Shown piece by piece: positions 1 through 7,852 of a DNA stretch of 64,000 nt. This DNA comes from an uncultured Bacteroidales bacterium (GTDB lineage: Bacteria > Bacteroidota > Bacteroidia > Bacteroidales > UBA932), in the NCBI GenBank assembly GCA_944326355.1, contig CALVDO010000003.1, positions 1-64,000 of the forward strand, given 5' to 3'. The notes below the pieces were generated by a model. The model ran no database searches. It had not been told where the DNA came from and saw only the letters and a list, made by a program, of their open reading frames with translations. Position 1 is the stretch's first letter. Each line of letters opens with the position of its first letter. A program made the position numbers and the translations under genes.

Positions 1-140
1 ATTGATCCTCCTTCGGCGGGAAAAGTCAAATCATAGGCGGAAAGCCGCATGTTGTCATATTCCCCACGTCCAATAATACATCCGTTGAGGGACAGTATTG
101 CGCAAGCCAAAGCTGTAATTAGTCTGGTTCCGTTTTTCAT
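1..140 (-). CDS. Lipoprotein, N-terminal part only (runs off the window)
   Basis: Only the first 46 codons are inside the window. The translation begins MKNGTRLITALACAILSL and continues NGC, which is a lipoprotein signal peptide with Cys20 as the probable lipidated residue. After it comes YDLTFPAEGGS, which resembles the first strand of BACON-type domains in Bacteroidetes surface lipoproteins (inference). An in-frame ATG four codons upstream (position 152) is an alternative start. The product is probably anchored in the outer membrane; its function cannot be told from this fragment. Confidence 0.6.
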   Translation of the reverse strand, partial: MKNGTRLITALACAILSLNGCIIGRGEYDNMRLSAYDLTFPAEGGS

Positions 141-173
141 GATCCCTTGCATTTTAGAGGTTAAACTAAATGT

Positions 174-202
174 GAACAGATGGCCAATCAGACCATCTGT
201 TC
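174..202. terminator. Perfect 10-bp inverted repeat after folP
   Basis: GAACAGATGG (174-183) and CCATCTGTTC (193-202) form a perfect 10-bp stem around a 9-nt loop. It lies 33 nt past the folP stop codon and just upstream of the next minus-strand lipoprotein gene. There is no clear T-run on the minus strand, so it may be a weak folP terminator or an operator for the lipoprotein gene. Confidence 0.4.
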
Positions 203-234
203 GAAAGTTAGTCAAATCATTTCACAAAAACAAC

Positions 235-1062
235 TTATTTCTGGAGCAGTCGCCAGGCGGTGACGGTGCGGCGGGCTTCGGCGACATCGTGTACACGCAG
301 GATTGAGGCGCCTTTCTGGAGGGCGGCGAGGTGAAGGACCTGGGTCTGCGGGAGGGATTCTTCAGGAGTGATATCGAACAGACGGTATATCATGCTTTTG
401 CGGGACACGCCGACGAGTATCTCATGGCCGAGTGTCAGGAACCGGTCAAGTTTCCTGAGCATCTGCCAGTTCTGCTCCACGGTCTTGGCAAAGCCGAAGC
501 CGGGGTCGAGAATCCAGTCCTCAATTCCGGCTTTTGCTGCCTTTTCCCCGAATTCGCGGAAATATTGCAGCACATCTTCAGTGACATTGCCATATTCGCA
601 TAGGCTCTGCATGGTCTTAGGTGTGCCTCTCTTGTGCATCGCGACATATTTCAGGCCGAGCCGTCCGACGGTCGGGAGCATCTTCGGGTCATCTTCGCCT
701 GCGGAAATGTCGTTGACGATGAAAGGGCCGATGAGGTCTGCTGCCTTTTCCACGACTGAAGCCCAATATGTATCTATCGAAACGGGCACTGGCGGAAATT
801 CTTTCCGGACAGCACGCAGTACCGGTTCGAGCCTTTTCCATTCCTCATGCTCTCCGGCAGGATCCGAACCCGGTCTGGTGGAGCATGCCCCGATGTCGAT
901 GATGTCTGCACCTTCCTCGAGCATACGGCTGACCCTGCCGAGCACCTTTTCCATGTCTGCGCTCCCGTCCCGGCCGAGACATCGGCTGGAAGCAAAATAG
1001 GAATTGTCAGTGATGTTGACAATTCCCATTATTTCTATTTTTCTTTCCTTCTCCATTTTCAT
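235..1062 (-). CDS. folP: Dihydropteroate synthase
   Basis: DHPS condenses p-aminobenzoate with hydroxymethyl-dihydropterin diphosphate in cytoplasmic folate synthesis. The 275-residue protein shows the TIM-barrel signatures: MGIVNIT near the N-terminus, DIGACSTRPGSDP (the pABA/pterin loop with STRP), VSIDT, VNDISAG, DPGFGFAKT, GVSRKSM and a C-terminal RVHDV. The start at 1062 (MKMEKERK) was chosen because the open frame upstream of it looks non-coding and a good promoter sits at 1080-1111, leaving a leader of about 11 nt. The first substrate loop reads NITDNSYF where most DHPS have N(V/L)TPDSF. It lies downstream of the winged-helix regulator on the same strand but probably has its own promoter. 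Confidence 0.92.
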   Translation of the reverse strand: MKMEKERKIEIMGIVNITDNSYFASSRCLGRDGSADMEKVLGRVSRMLEEGADIIDIGACSTRPGSDPAGEHEEWKRLEPVLRAVRKEFPPVPVSIDTYWASVVEKAADLIGPFIVNDISAGEDDPKMLPTVGRLGLKYVAMHKRGTPKTMQSLCEYGNVTEDVLQYFREFGEKAAKAGIEDWILDPGFGFAKTVEQNWQMLRKLDRFLTLGHEILVGVSRKSMIYRLFDITPEESLPQTQVLHLAALQKGASILRVHDVAEARRTVTAWRLLQK

Positions 1063-1079
1063 CCCTGATGATCGCAGGA

Positions 1080-1111
1080 CAAAAATAATGAGAAGCCGAG
1101 CGCATAGCAAA
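1080..1111 (-). promoter_or_regulatory. Predicted folP promoter (-33/-7)
   Basis: On the minus strand, TTTG (1111-1108), a 20-nt spacer and TATTTTTG (1087-1080) match the Bacteroidetes housekeeping consensus TTTG/TAnnTTTG. Transcription would begin near 1073, just ahead of the folP ATG at 1062. A near-perfect palindrome, GCAAACTTGTTTGC, lies upstream at 1137-1150. Confidence 0.6.
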
Positions 1112-1163
1112 TTTATTCGCTTTGCCGAGGCGCAATGCAAACTTGTTTGCAATTGCCGGTGTC

Positions 1164-1448
1164 CTATTCCAAGTGAAGGTACTCTTTCAGAGTCTTGACG
1201 TATTCGTCGAGTGCATCCCGCCCCTTCGGCGTCAGGGAGCATGCCGTGCGGGGCTTCTTGCCGACGATTTCCTTCCTGACGGAAATGTAGCCGGCTTCGG
1301 AAAGCTTGTCCAGCTGCACGCTTAGGTTGCCGGATGTGGCTTCCGTCTTTTCCTTCAGCCAGACGAAATCCGCCTCTTCCACCGTCAGCAGCAGGGAAAC
1401 TATCGCCAGGCGCAGCTGCGAATGCAGCAAAGGGTCCAGTTCTTTCAT
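1164..1448 (-). CDS. Winged-helix transcriptional regulator (HTH_34/ArsR-like)
   Basis: This 94-residue protein is almost entirely a winged helix-turn-helix domain. It begins MKELDPLLHSQLRLAIVSLL; the recognition-helix region is TSGNLSVQLDKLSEAGYI and the wing is VGKKPRTACSLTPKG. Small regulators of this kind are common in Bacteroidetes, usually next to a membrane protein of unknown function. Its start codon overlaps the stop of the upstream membrane-protein gene (ATGA, 1445-1448), so the two are translationally coupled. It is the natural candidate to bind the two 15-bp palindromes at the operon's promoter (inference). No cysteine or histidine metal-site pattern or ligand domain is evident. 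Confidence 0.85.
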   Translation of the reverse strand: MKELDPLLHSQLRLAIVSLLLTVEEADFVWLKEKTEATSGNLSVQLDKLSEAGYISVRKEIVGKKPRTACSLTPKGRDALDEYVKTLKEYLHLE

Positions 1449-2053
1449 GACCTGCTTATCTTATGTCTTACAATATGTGCCGGGAGTATCATGTAGATGA
1501 GGAACGAAGCACCGAAGAGCAGGTTCCAGGAATTGTCGTAGCTCCCTCCTGTCCATCCGCATGTGAGCATCCATATGGCTGCGGCGAGTCCGGCAAGCGG
1601 AGTCCATACAAACCATTTCTCATTGATTATGAGTCCTGTGATGGAAGTCCCTATGCCTGCATAGATTATTGACAGGGGCATCATCATCGAGAAGTCAATG
1701 ATTCCCGATATGGCATCCGCCACGATGATGATAAGGAGGCTGATGCCGAACATCGATCCTATGACCTTCCATACGCTGTCCATCATCCTGTCCATGTAGG
1801 TCACTACTTCCGGTTTCCCTTTCTTGAAGAAGGACAGGAGGTATGGGATTAACATCGCAAACCATCCGAAGCACCACATATCGTTGCCCGTGAAGTGTGT
1901 AAGCAGCCATACGGCTATTGAAATGGCTACTGCCGCATATCCGTATGCCAGAAACGAATTGAAGTCATCCCCGTTCATCTCGTTTCTTGTCTTTTCAATC
2001 ATCCTGGAGATCAGTTCGATGCTCTCCTTTTCAGTCAGTTCATCTGTTTTCAT
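1445..2053 (-). CDS. Six-helix membrane protein co-transcribed with the winged-helix regulator
   Basis: The 202-residue protein has a charged N-terminal helix (residues 1-32, rich in Glu, Lys and Arg) and about six hydrophobic segments, roughly at 33-53, 58-76, 95-117, 122-143, 148-166 and 175-195. I do not recognise a named family or catalytic motif. It is the first gene of a two-gene unit and overlaps the regulator by 4 bp, an arrangement that suggests the regulator controls this protein's level. It may be an inner-membrane stress or transport-related protein, but the function is unknown. The start at 2053 is the first Met after the leader holding the second palindrome and a terminator-like hairpin. 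Confidence 0.8.
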   Translation of the reverse strand: MKTDELTEKESIELISRMIEKTRNEMNGDDFNSFLAYGYAAVAISIAVWLLTHFTGNDMWCFGWFAMLIPYLLSFFKKGKPEVVTYMDRMMDSVWKVIGSMFGISLLIIIVADAISGIIDFSMMMPLSIIYAGIGTSITGLIINEKWFVWTPLAGLAAAIWMLTCGWTGGSYDNSWNLLFGASFLIYMILPAHIVRHKISRS

Positions 2054-2090
2054 TTCTTTTCGGTTTTTCTGCCGCCGAGGCGACAGTCTG

Positions 2091-2189
2091 GTTTATTTTA
2101 TAAACTTAAGCCGGCTTTAAAAAGCAGGGAGTGCGCATCTCTCCTGCTTCTTGTTGGCAAATATAAACAAGTTTATTTTATAAACCAAA
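2091..2189 (-). promoter_or_regulatory. Promoter with two identical 15-bp palindromic operators
   Basis: The 15-mer GTTTATTTTATAAAC occurs twice, at 2091-2105 and 2171-2185, with centres 80 bp apart. On the minus strand a -33 box TTTG (2189-2186), a 20-nt spacer and a -7 box TATATTTG (2165-2158) form a consensus promoter for the membrane protein/regulator operon. The upstream palindrome fills the -33/-7 spacer; the second sits about 50 nt into the transcript. This is the layout expected for a repressor-controlled, probably autoregulated promoter. The sites are seen directly; that the adjacent regulator binds them is inference. Confidence 0.6.
2122..2149 (-). terminator. Terminator-like hairpin in the leader of the regulator operon
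   Basis: On the minus strand AAGCAGG (2149-2143) pairs with CCTGCTT (2128-2122), followed by a short T-run. It lies just after the predicted transcription start of the membrane protein/regulator operon and about 85 nt after the acetyltransferase stop codon. It could terminate the acetyltransferase transcript or attenuate the regulator operon. Confidence 0.4.
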
Positions 2190-2232
2190 ATATTTTTGTT
2201 GATGGTTTATTTTTCTTCGTTGATTTTCTTTT

Positions 2233-2793
2233 TCATTCTCCGATCAGGCGTATGACCCGGCAGGGGTTTCCGGCGGCGACCACGCCTGACGGGATGTCCC
2301 TGGTGACCACGCTGCCGGCTCCTATGACAGAATTGTCGCCTATGGTCACGCCGGGGAGCACGCAGACATTGCCTCCGATCCAGACATTGCTGCCGACCTT
2401 GATGGGGCGGGCATATTCAAGTCCTCTGTTGCGCTGTTCTGCATCCAGAGGGTGCCCTGCCGTGTAGAACCCGCATCCGGGGGCGACGAATACATTGTCC
2501 CCGAATGTAACCTTTGCCCCGTCGAGGATGACGCAGTTCATGTTCATGAAGAAATTTTCCCCGATTTCAATGTTGTAGCCGTAGTCGCAGAAGAACGGCG
2601 ACCTTATTTCGAATTTTTCTCCTGTCCTGCCAAGCAGATTCCTTATCGCCTCTTTCCTCTCCTCAGCCTTTGACGGCGGCAGCGAATTCAGCACAAAGCA
2701 TTTTTCTGCCCCTGCCGCCATTTCCGCCAGCAGCTCGGGATCATTGTTGGCGTCGTAGAGCAGCCCTTCTGCCGCTTTTTCTTTTTCTGTCAT
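2233..2793 (-). CDS. Maltose/galactoside O-acetyltransferase family protein
   Basis: This is a left-handed beta-helix (hexapeptide repeat) acetyltransferase of the maltose/galactoside type, which moves acetyl from acetyl-CoA to a sugar hydroxyl in the cytoplasm. The N-terminal segment (TEKEKAAEGLLYDANNDPEL) is the typical helical cap. The active-site region reads MNMNCVILDG followed by PGCGFYTAGHPLD, with the catalytic His in AGHPLD, and the C-terminus shows IGGNVCVLPGVTIGDNSVIG and VAAGNPCRVIR. The start at 2793 (MTEKEK) matches the family; an in-frame Met 11 codons upstream (2826) would add an unusual extension. The real substrate is unknown. Confidence 0.85.
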   Translation of the reverse strand: MTEKEKAAEGLLYDANNDPELLAEMAAGAEKCFVLNSLPPSKAEERKEAIRNLLGRTGEKFEIRSPFFCDYGYNIEIGENFFMNMNCVILDGAKVTFGDNVFVAPGCGFYTAGHPLDAEQRNRGLEYARPIKVGSNVWIGGNVCVLPGVTIGDNSVIGAGSVVTRDIPSGVVAAGNPCRVIRLIGE

Positions 2794-2954
2794 TATGTCC
2801 GTTTTTTCTGCTTCCCGTCTGTCCATCGGCTTCTATTGATAATAGATGATGACTCCATAAAAGACAAAATTAATAAATCAGAGGGTATTGACAAGCGGAA
2901 CATTTGTTATTGAGGATAAATTGTCGTAATTTTATGCCGTTAATTCAATTAATT

Positions 2955-3380
2955 ATGGCATTGATCAACTGCAAAGAATGCGGTCAGCAGATATCTGATT
3001 CCGCATCGGTATGTCCGCATTGCGGAGCTCCAGTCGTCAGAGACGTGTTCTGTCCGAACTGCGGCACGAAAGTCCCTGAAAATGTGAAGTTCTGTCCGAA
3101 CTGCGGAGGACAGATTTACCCTGTCTCGGAAGCTGCCAAGGCCGGAAAGAAGGACAAGCTTGTGGCCGGTCTCCTGGCCATCGTCCTCGGTGGATTAGGC
3201 ATACATTATTTCTATCTCGGCAAGACGACGGCCGGAGTGCTCACTATAGTGATTTCTCTGGTCTCCTGCGGAATATGGCCTGTAGTGATGCTTATACAAG
3301 GCATTCTCATGCTCATTATGTCGGAAGAGGACTTCGACAGCAAGTATGTGGACAATGACAGGACTTTCCCGATCTTCTGA
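2955..3380 (+). CDS. Zinc-ribbon TM2-domain membrane protein
   Basis: The 141-residue protein begins with two zinc ribbons (CKECGQQISDSASVCPHCG and FCPNCGTKVPENVKFCPNCG), then a short basic linker and a TM2 domain: VAGLLAIVLGGLGIHYFYLG, then a second hydrophobic hairpin ending in MLIMSEEDFDSKY. TM2 proteins are small membrane proteins of unclear role. The start at 2955 (MALINCKECG) begins at the first ribbon; the open frame upstream is not protein-like. It leads a three-gene plus-strand cassette with a CD225-like protein and a DUF2752 protein, a combination that often travels together in Bacteroidetes. Confidence 0.85.
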   Translation: MALINCKECGQQISDSASVCPHCGAPVVRDVFCPNCGTKVPENVKFCPNCGGQIYPVSEAAKAGKKDKLVAGLLAIVLGGLGIHYFYLGKTTAGVLTIVISLVSCGIWPVVMLIQGILMLIMSEEDFDSKYVDNDRTFPIF

Positions 3381-3409
3381 CCTGAAGACAGATTAAAACA
3401 GACTGAATC

Positions 3410-3826
3410 ATGTTTTGTAGAAATTGCGGTGCTGAAATTCCCGACGGTTCGAAATTCTGCACCAGTTGCGGAAGCAGCCAGACTGCTCCTTCCCCGGCCG
3501 TTCAGGGCGGTGCGCCTCTGTCCGGGGGCAGCGGATATCAATCGTCTGCCCGTCCCGGCAGGCCCTCCAATTATCTTGTCCTGTCGATCATCGTCACCGT
3601 GTGCTGCTGTCTCCCGTTCGGCATAGCGGGCATAGTGTACGCCTCTAAAGTGGATTCGAGCTGGAATGCCGGCAGGGTTGATGAAGCATGGGAAAACTCG
3701 CGCAAGGCCAGGAACTGGTCGTTGTGGGGACTCGGACTGAGTGTGGCGTTATGGATCATCTATGTGATTCTTATTGCTGCCGGTGTTGCTGTCGGCTGGT
3801 GGGACACCGGTCTGTATGCGATCTGA
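3410..3826 (+). CDS. Zinc-ribbon CD225/dispanin-like membrane protein
   Basis: The protein (138 residues) begins with one zinc ribbon (MFCRNCGAEIPDGSKFC then CG), followed by a Pro/Gly/Ser-rich linker to about residue 52. The rest matches the CD225/dispanin pattern: NYLVLSIIVTVCCCLPFGIAG as a Cys-rich membrane segment, then IVYASKVDSSWNAGR, then a second membrane helix near 108-128. It lies 29 bp after the TM2 gene and carries the same kind of N-terminal ribbon, so the two products may work together at the inner membrane (inference). The CCC in the first helix recalls palmitoylated cysteines of animal IFITM proteins, but that modification cannot be assumed in bacteria. Confidence 0.75.
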   Translation: MFCRNCGAEIPDGSKFCTSCGSSQTAPSPAVQGGAPLSGGSGYQSSARPGRPSNYLVLSIIVTVCCCLPFGIAGIVYASKVDSSWNAGRVDEAWENSRKARNWSLWGLGLSVALWIIYVILIAAGVAVGWWDTGLYAI

Positions 3827-3868
3827 GACGGTTTTCGGCTATGGGTGCCGGATCTGTGCTGAATCGGA

Positions 3869-4267
3869 ATGAGAGCTTTGAGAAAAGGCGGAAATGCCTC
3901 CGTCATCATTCTCGTCGCGGCGGCATTTGCGGTTGTCGCGGCGGGGGCGGTGTATGCGGCGTTCGATCCGTCCGGGTCGGTGTTTTTCCCTAAGTGCCCA
4001 TTCAAGATGCTGACCGGGCTTCAGTGTCCCGGATGCGGTACGCAGAGGGCTCTGCATGAGCTTCTTCATCTGCATGTGGGCGAGGCAGTCCGTTATAATG
4101 CGATGCTTGCCATGGCCGTCCCTTTTGTCACGGTGTATCTTGCGGCGTCGGCCCTGCAGTCGCGTCTGCCTCGGCTCTATGCCTGTCTCCACAGTGCGCC
4201 TGCGGTCTGGACTGTGTTTGCCGTGGTGGTGTCGTGGTGGGTGCTGCGCAATCTTCTGGGAATATAG
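3869..4267 (+). CDS. DUF2752 membrane protein
   Basis: This 132-residue membrane protein carries the DUF2752 signature: PKCPFKMLTGLQCPGCGTQRA, in which the CPxCG motif is followed by the T-R pair and HELLHLHVGEAVRYN. There are three hydrophobic segments, near 11-30, 78-98 and 108-128. The function of DUF2752 proteins is not established; the paired cysteines suggest metal binding or redox sensitivity. It is the third gene of the TM2/CD225/DUF2752 cassette and starts 42 bp after the previous stop. Confidence 0.8.
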   Translation: MRALRKGGNASVIILVAAAFAVVAAGAVYAAFDPSGSVFFPKCPFKMLTGLQCPGCGTQRALHELLHLHVGEAVRYNAMLAMAVPFVTVYLAASALQSRLPRLYACLHSAPAVWTVFAVVVSWWVLRNLLGI

Positions 4268-4368
4268 CAGTGGAGCGCCAGAGAAGAAGCGGAATGACTG
4301 TCTGTCTGTATGGCTCTCTGTCGGCCAAGGCAGATTTTCTTCGGGGAAAATTTCGGATTGGCATTAAA

Positions 4369-4386
4369 AGTGCATATATTTGCACT
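4369..4386 (+). promoter_or_regulatory. Palindrome over a -7 box upstream of aguA
   Basis: AGTGCA (4369-4374) and TGCACT (4381-4386) are perfect inverted arms. The -7 box TATATTTG (4375-4382) begins at the 6-nt centre and overlaps the right arm. If used, it gives aguA a leader of about 155 nt. That leader can form at least one hairpin (around 4438-4460), so operator or leader control is possible. No good -33 box is visible. Confidence 0.4.
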
Positions 4387-4547
4387 GCGGCCGCGGAATG
4401 CTTAACCATGTTTTGGCCGTAAAACTTTTCATAAGGGGCTGACCATAGTCTGGTTGGCCTCGTTTGCTGATTGGGGCGCAGGCTTGGGCGTCGAGACCGG
4501 TCCTAAGCGGTGTCTGCGGATTATGAAACATTGAATTTTAACGATAT

Positions 4548-5597
4548 ATGAGGATTCCTGCAGAATGGGAAAGACAGAGCGGCGTGCAGTTGACATGGCC
4601 GCATCGGGACACGGAATGGCATGAGATCGACAGAGTGCTTGAGTGCTATGTCGACATCGCCCGCAACATATTGGATTTCGAGCCGCTTATGATTGTGGCA
4701 AGGGACATTGAGGAGGCTAAGGCCGACATCGCTCAGGTATGCGCCAGGACGGGCATGACGCTCGACGTGGAGAAAATCCGCTTTTATGAGGCTCCGCTCA
4801 ACGACACGTGGGCGAGGGATCACGGCGGCATCTCGGTGTTCGGAGAAGGCGGGGAGAAGTATCTATACGACTTCGTGTTCAACGGCTGGGGACTGAAGTT
4901 CGCTTCGGACCTCGACAATCAGCTGACCAGGACGATTTTCAATCAGGGCGCCTTCAACGATGACGTGCTCGGGGTGGATATGCGTCCGTTCGTTCTGGAG
5001 GGAGGCAGCATAGACACTGACGGGTGCGGCACGATGCTGACCACGGCCTCGTGTCTGTGTTCGGTCAACCGCAATGAATATCTCACGAGGGAGGAGATCG
5101 AGGGTGAGCTGATGAGCGCTTTCGGTCTTGACCGTGTCCTTTGGCTTGAGCACGGGGCGGTGATCGGGGACGATACCGACAGCCATGTGGACATTCTGGC
5201 TCGTTTCTGCTCTCCGAACACGATCGCATATCTCAAGTGCGAGGATGCGTCCGACCCGAATTTTGCCGAGCTGGACGCGATGGAGAAGCAGCTGGAGACG
5301 TTTACGACGGCTGACGGCAGACCGTACAGGCTCGTGCCCCTTCCGCTTCCGGATGCGCTCTGGCTGGATGACTACAGGCTTCCGGCGTCATACGCCAACT
5401 TCTTGATTGTCAATGGGGGAGTGCTTGTTCCTGGGGCTGATTCCCCTAAGGATGAGATTGTCAGGGAGCGTCTTCAGGAGGTCTTCCCGGACAGGGAGGT
5501 GCGCGTGATCGACTGCCGCCCTCTGCTTTCCGGCCACGGCTCTCTCCATTGCGTGACGATGCAGTTCCCTGAGGGCTACCTGCGGACAGACGACTGA
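4548..5597 (+). CDS. aguA: Agmatine deiminase
   Basis: The enzyme hydrolyses agmatine to N-carbamoylputrescine and ammonia, the first step of putrescine synthesis from agmatine. The 349-residue protein is a typical peptidyl-arginine-deiminase fold (penta-beta-alpha propeller). Visible motifs are LTWPHRDTEW near the N-terminus, NDTWARDHGG at 85-94, LEGGSIDTDG, SHVDILARF with the catalytic His-Asp, and GHGSLHCVTMQ with the nucleophile Cys335. The start ATG at 4548 gives MRIPAEWERQ, the usual beginning. The next gene, aguB, takes its product 47 bp downstream, so the two form a clear pathway unit. The arginine decarboxylase that would supply agmatine is not in the window. Confidence 0.94.
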   Translation: MRIPAEWERQSGVQLTWPHRDTEWHEIDRVLECYVDIARNILDFEPLMIVARDIEEAKADIAQVCARTGMTLDVEKIRFYEAPLNDTWARDHGGISVFGEGGEKYLYDFVFNGWGLKFASDLDNQLTRTIFNQGAFNDDVLGVDMRPFVLEGGSIDTDGCGTMLTTASCLCSVNRNEYLTREEIEGELMSAFGLDRVLWLEHGAVIGDDTDSHVDILARFCSPNTIAYLKCEDASDPNFAELDAMEKQLETFTTADGRPYRLVPLPLPDALWLDDYRLPASYANFLIVNGGVLVPGADSPKDEIVRERLQEVFPDREVRVIDCRPLLSGHGSLHCVTMQFPEGYLRTDD

Positions 5598-5644
5598 TCG
5601 TACCCTGGTCCGAAGTTTATTTTTAGATAGAAACAAGAAAAAAT

Positions 5645-6529
5645 ATGAAGATTTTGAAAGTCGGCATGGTCCAGCAGTCCTGTACCGCCGACATCGCCTC
5701 CAACATCGCGAAACTGCAGTCCAACATCAGAGCCTGCGCGGCAGCGGGAGCTCAGCTCGTCGTTCTGCAGGAACTCCACAATTCGGTATATTTCTGCCAG
5801 ACTGAGAACGCCTCTCTCTGCGATCTCGCCGAGCCGATTCCGGGTCCGTCAACCGAGACTTTCGGAGCGCTGGCGAAGGAGCTCGGCATCGTCCTCGTCC
5901 TCTCGCTCTTTGAGCGCAGAACTGCCGGCATCTACCACAACACCGCCGTCGTCATCGAAAAGGACGGTACGATAGCCGGCAGGTACAGAAAGATGCACAT
6001 CCCGGACGACCCTTGCTATTACGAGAAATTTTATTTTACCCCTGGAGACCTCGGATTCAGGCCGATAGAGACTTCTGTCGGCACGCTCGGAGTGCTCGTG
6101 TGCTGGGACCAGTGGTATCCGGAGGCAGCGAGGCTCATGGCATTGAACGGGGCTCAGGTGCTGATCTATCCTACCGCCATCGGAGGCGTGGGAACTGATC
6201 CTGTTGAGGAGCAGAAGGTGCAGCGGGATGCCTGGCAGCTTGTCCAGAGAGGGCATTCGGTGGCAAACGGCCTGCCTGTGATCACGGTCAACAGGACCGG
6301 GCACGAGGACGACCCTTCCGGGACTACTTCCGGGCTTGACTTCTGGGGAACTTCCTTCGCCACAGGCCCTCAGGGCGAGATACTCGCTCAGTTCGGACAG
6401 GACGAGGAGGGCATAAAGGTCGTCGAAGTGGATCTCGACAGGACTGAATATGTGCGCCGAGGCTGGCCGTTCTTCAGGGACAGGCGCATCGACGCCTATG
6501 GCGACATCCTCAGCCGCTACGGGAAATGA
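5645..6529 (+). CDS. aguB: N-carbamoylputrescine amidase
   Basis: This nitrilase-superfamily enzyme cleaves N-carbamoylputrescine to putrescine, CO2 and ammonia. The 294 residues hold the catalytic triad: Glu43 in [10 protein letters not shown], Lys116 in [10 protein letters not shown] and Cys153 in [14 protein letters not shown]. The stretch [10 protein letters not shown] is typical of carbamoylputrescine amidases. It directly follows aguA, completing the agmatine-to-putrescine route. The overall length matches the family. Confidence 0.94.
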   Translation: MKILKVGMVQQSCTADIASNIAKLQSNIRACAAAGAQLVVLQELHNSVYFCQTENASLCDLAEPIPGPSTETFGALAKELGIVLVLSLFERRTAGIYHNTAVVIEKDGTIAGRYRKMHIPDDPCYYEKFYFTPGDLGFRPIETSVGTLGVLVCWDQWYPEAARLMALNGAQVLIYPTAIGGVGTDPVEEQKVQRDAWQLVQRGHSVANGLPVITVNRTGHEDDPSGTTSGLDFWGTSFATGPQGEILAQFGQDEEGIKVVEVDLDRTEYVRRGWPFFRDRRIDAYGDILSRYGK

Positions 6530-6606
6530 TGACCTTCTGGCCCGTGACGGGATTGTCCGGGCGGGCAGTCGGCAACAGATGGCATAGAACTGACAACTGC
6601 ATAGTT

Positions 6607-7791
6607 ATGACAAAAATAGGAACTACATTTACCAAGTATGGGAAAAAGGCTCTTCTGTGCGGATCCGGAGAGCTCGGAAAAGAGGTGGCGATCGAACTGC
6701 AGCGTTTCGGCGTGCAGGTGGTCGCCGTGGACAAATATGAGAATGCTCCGGCCATGCAGGTGGCTCATTCTCATCATGTGATCCCGATGCTGGACGGGGC
6801 GGCCCTCAGGGAAATCATCGAGCAGGAGAAGCCGGACTTCATTATTCCGGAGATCGAGGCCATAGCCACGGACACTCTTGTGGCGATGGAGGCCGAGGGA
6901 TTCAATGTGGTTCCGACGGCCAAGGCTACGAGGCTGACGATGAACAGGGAAGGCATACGCCGTCTTGCGGCTGAGACTCTCGGCCTGCCGACTTCTGCCT
7001 ACAGGTTCGCCTCCACAAGAGAAGAGTTTGACGAGGCCGTGCGCGAGATAGGCTTCCCGTGTGTCGTGAAGCCTGTGATGAGCTCTTCCGGACATGGACA
7101 GAGCGTCGTCCGCTCGGAAAAGGATGTCGATCAGGCGTGGAAGGTGTCTCAGGAAGGAGGACGCGCCGGAAGCGGCAAGGTGATCGTCGAGGGATTCGTG
7201 GATTTCGACTATGAGATCACTCTCCTTACTGTCCGTCACTGTGCGGGGACGACTTTCCTCAAGCCGATAGGGCATCATCAGGTGGCAGGAGACTACAGGG
7301 AGTCATGGCAGCCTCAGGCGATGTCGGAGCAGGCGCTCGAGAAGGCTGAGCACATAGCCGGCGAGATCACCTCCGCGCTCGGAGGATACGGCATCTTCGG
7401 CGTTGAGCTTTTCGTCAAGGGAGACGATGTGATTTTCAGCGAAGTGTCTCCGCGTCCGCACGATACCGGGATGGTGACCATGATTTCGCAGGACATGTCC
7501 GAATTTGCCCTCCATGCCAGAGCCATACTCGGTCTGCCTGTTCCGGCGGTGCGCTTCTACGGTCCTTCGGCGTCAAAGGCGATTGTGGTTGAGGGCAACA
7601 CCCGCGAATATGAGTTCGGCGGTCTGGAGAAGGTTCTTGAGGAGCCGGGAGTGCAGATGAGGATATTCGGCAAGCCCGAGATTGCAGGGCATCGCCGTCT
7701 CGGAGTGCTTCTCGCCACAGCCGACACCGTTGAGGAGGCTCTGGCGAAAGTTGAGAGGGCTTATGCGAAACTCGAGGTGAAGGTCTATTAG
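6607..7791 (+). CDS. purT: Formate-dependent phosphoribosylglycinamide formyltransferase
   Basis: PurT is an ATP-grasp enzyme that makes formyl-GAR from GAR, formate and ATP in purine synthesis. The 394 residues begin [20 protein letters not shown] with the family motif [12 protein letters not shown]-grasp features follow: [17 protein letters not shown], then [14 protein letters not shown], and the Mg-binding [15 protein letters not shown]. The start at 6607 was chosen because the 27 codons open upstream are unlike the family. It lies 77 bp after aguB on the same strand; whether it is co-transcribed is uncertain. It offers a folate-independent alternative to PurN at this step. Confidence 0.95.
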   Translation: MTKIGTTFTKYGKKALLCGSGELGKEVAIELQRFGVQVVAVDKYENAPAMQVAHSHHVIPMLDGAALREIIEQEKPDFIIPEIEAIATDTLVAMEAEGFNVVPTAKATRLTMNREGIRRLAAETLGLPTSAYRFASTREEFDEAVREIGFPCVVKPVMSSSGHGQSVVRSEKDVDQAWKVSQEGGRAGSGKVIVEGFVDFDYEITLLTVRHCAGTTFLKPIGHHQVAGDYRESWQPQAMSEQALEKAEHIAGEITSALGGYGIFGVELFVKGDDVIFSEVSPRPHDTGMVTMISQDMSEFALHARAILGLPVPAVRFYGPSASKAIVVEGNTREYEFGGLEKVLEEPGVQMRIFGKPEIAGHRRLGVLLATADTVEEALAKVERAYAKLEVKVY

Positions 7792-7852
7792 GACTTCGCC
7801 TTCTTAAACCGGAGCCTGTCGTACCCCGGCAGGCTTCATAATCTGAGACATT

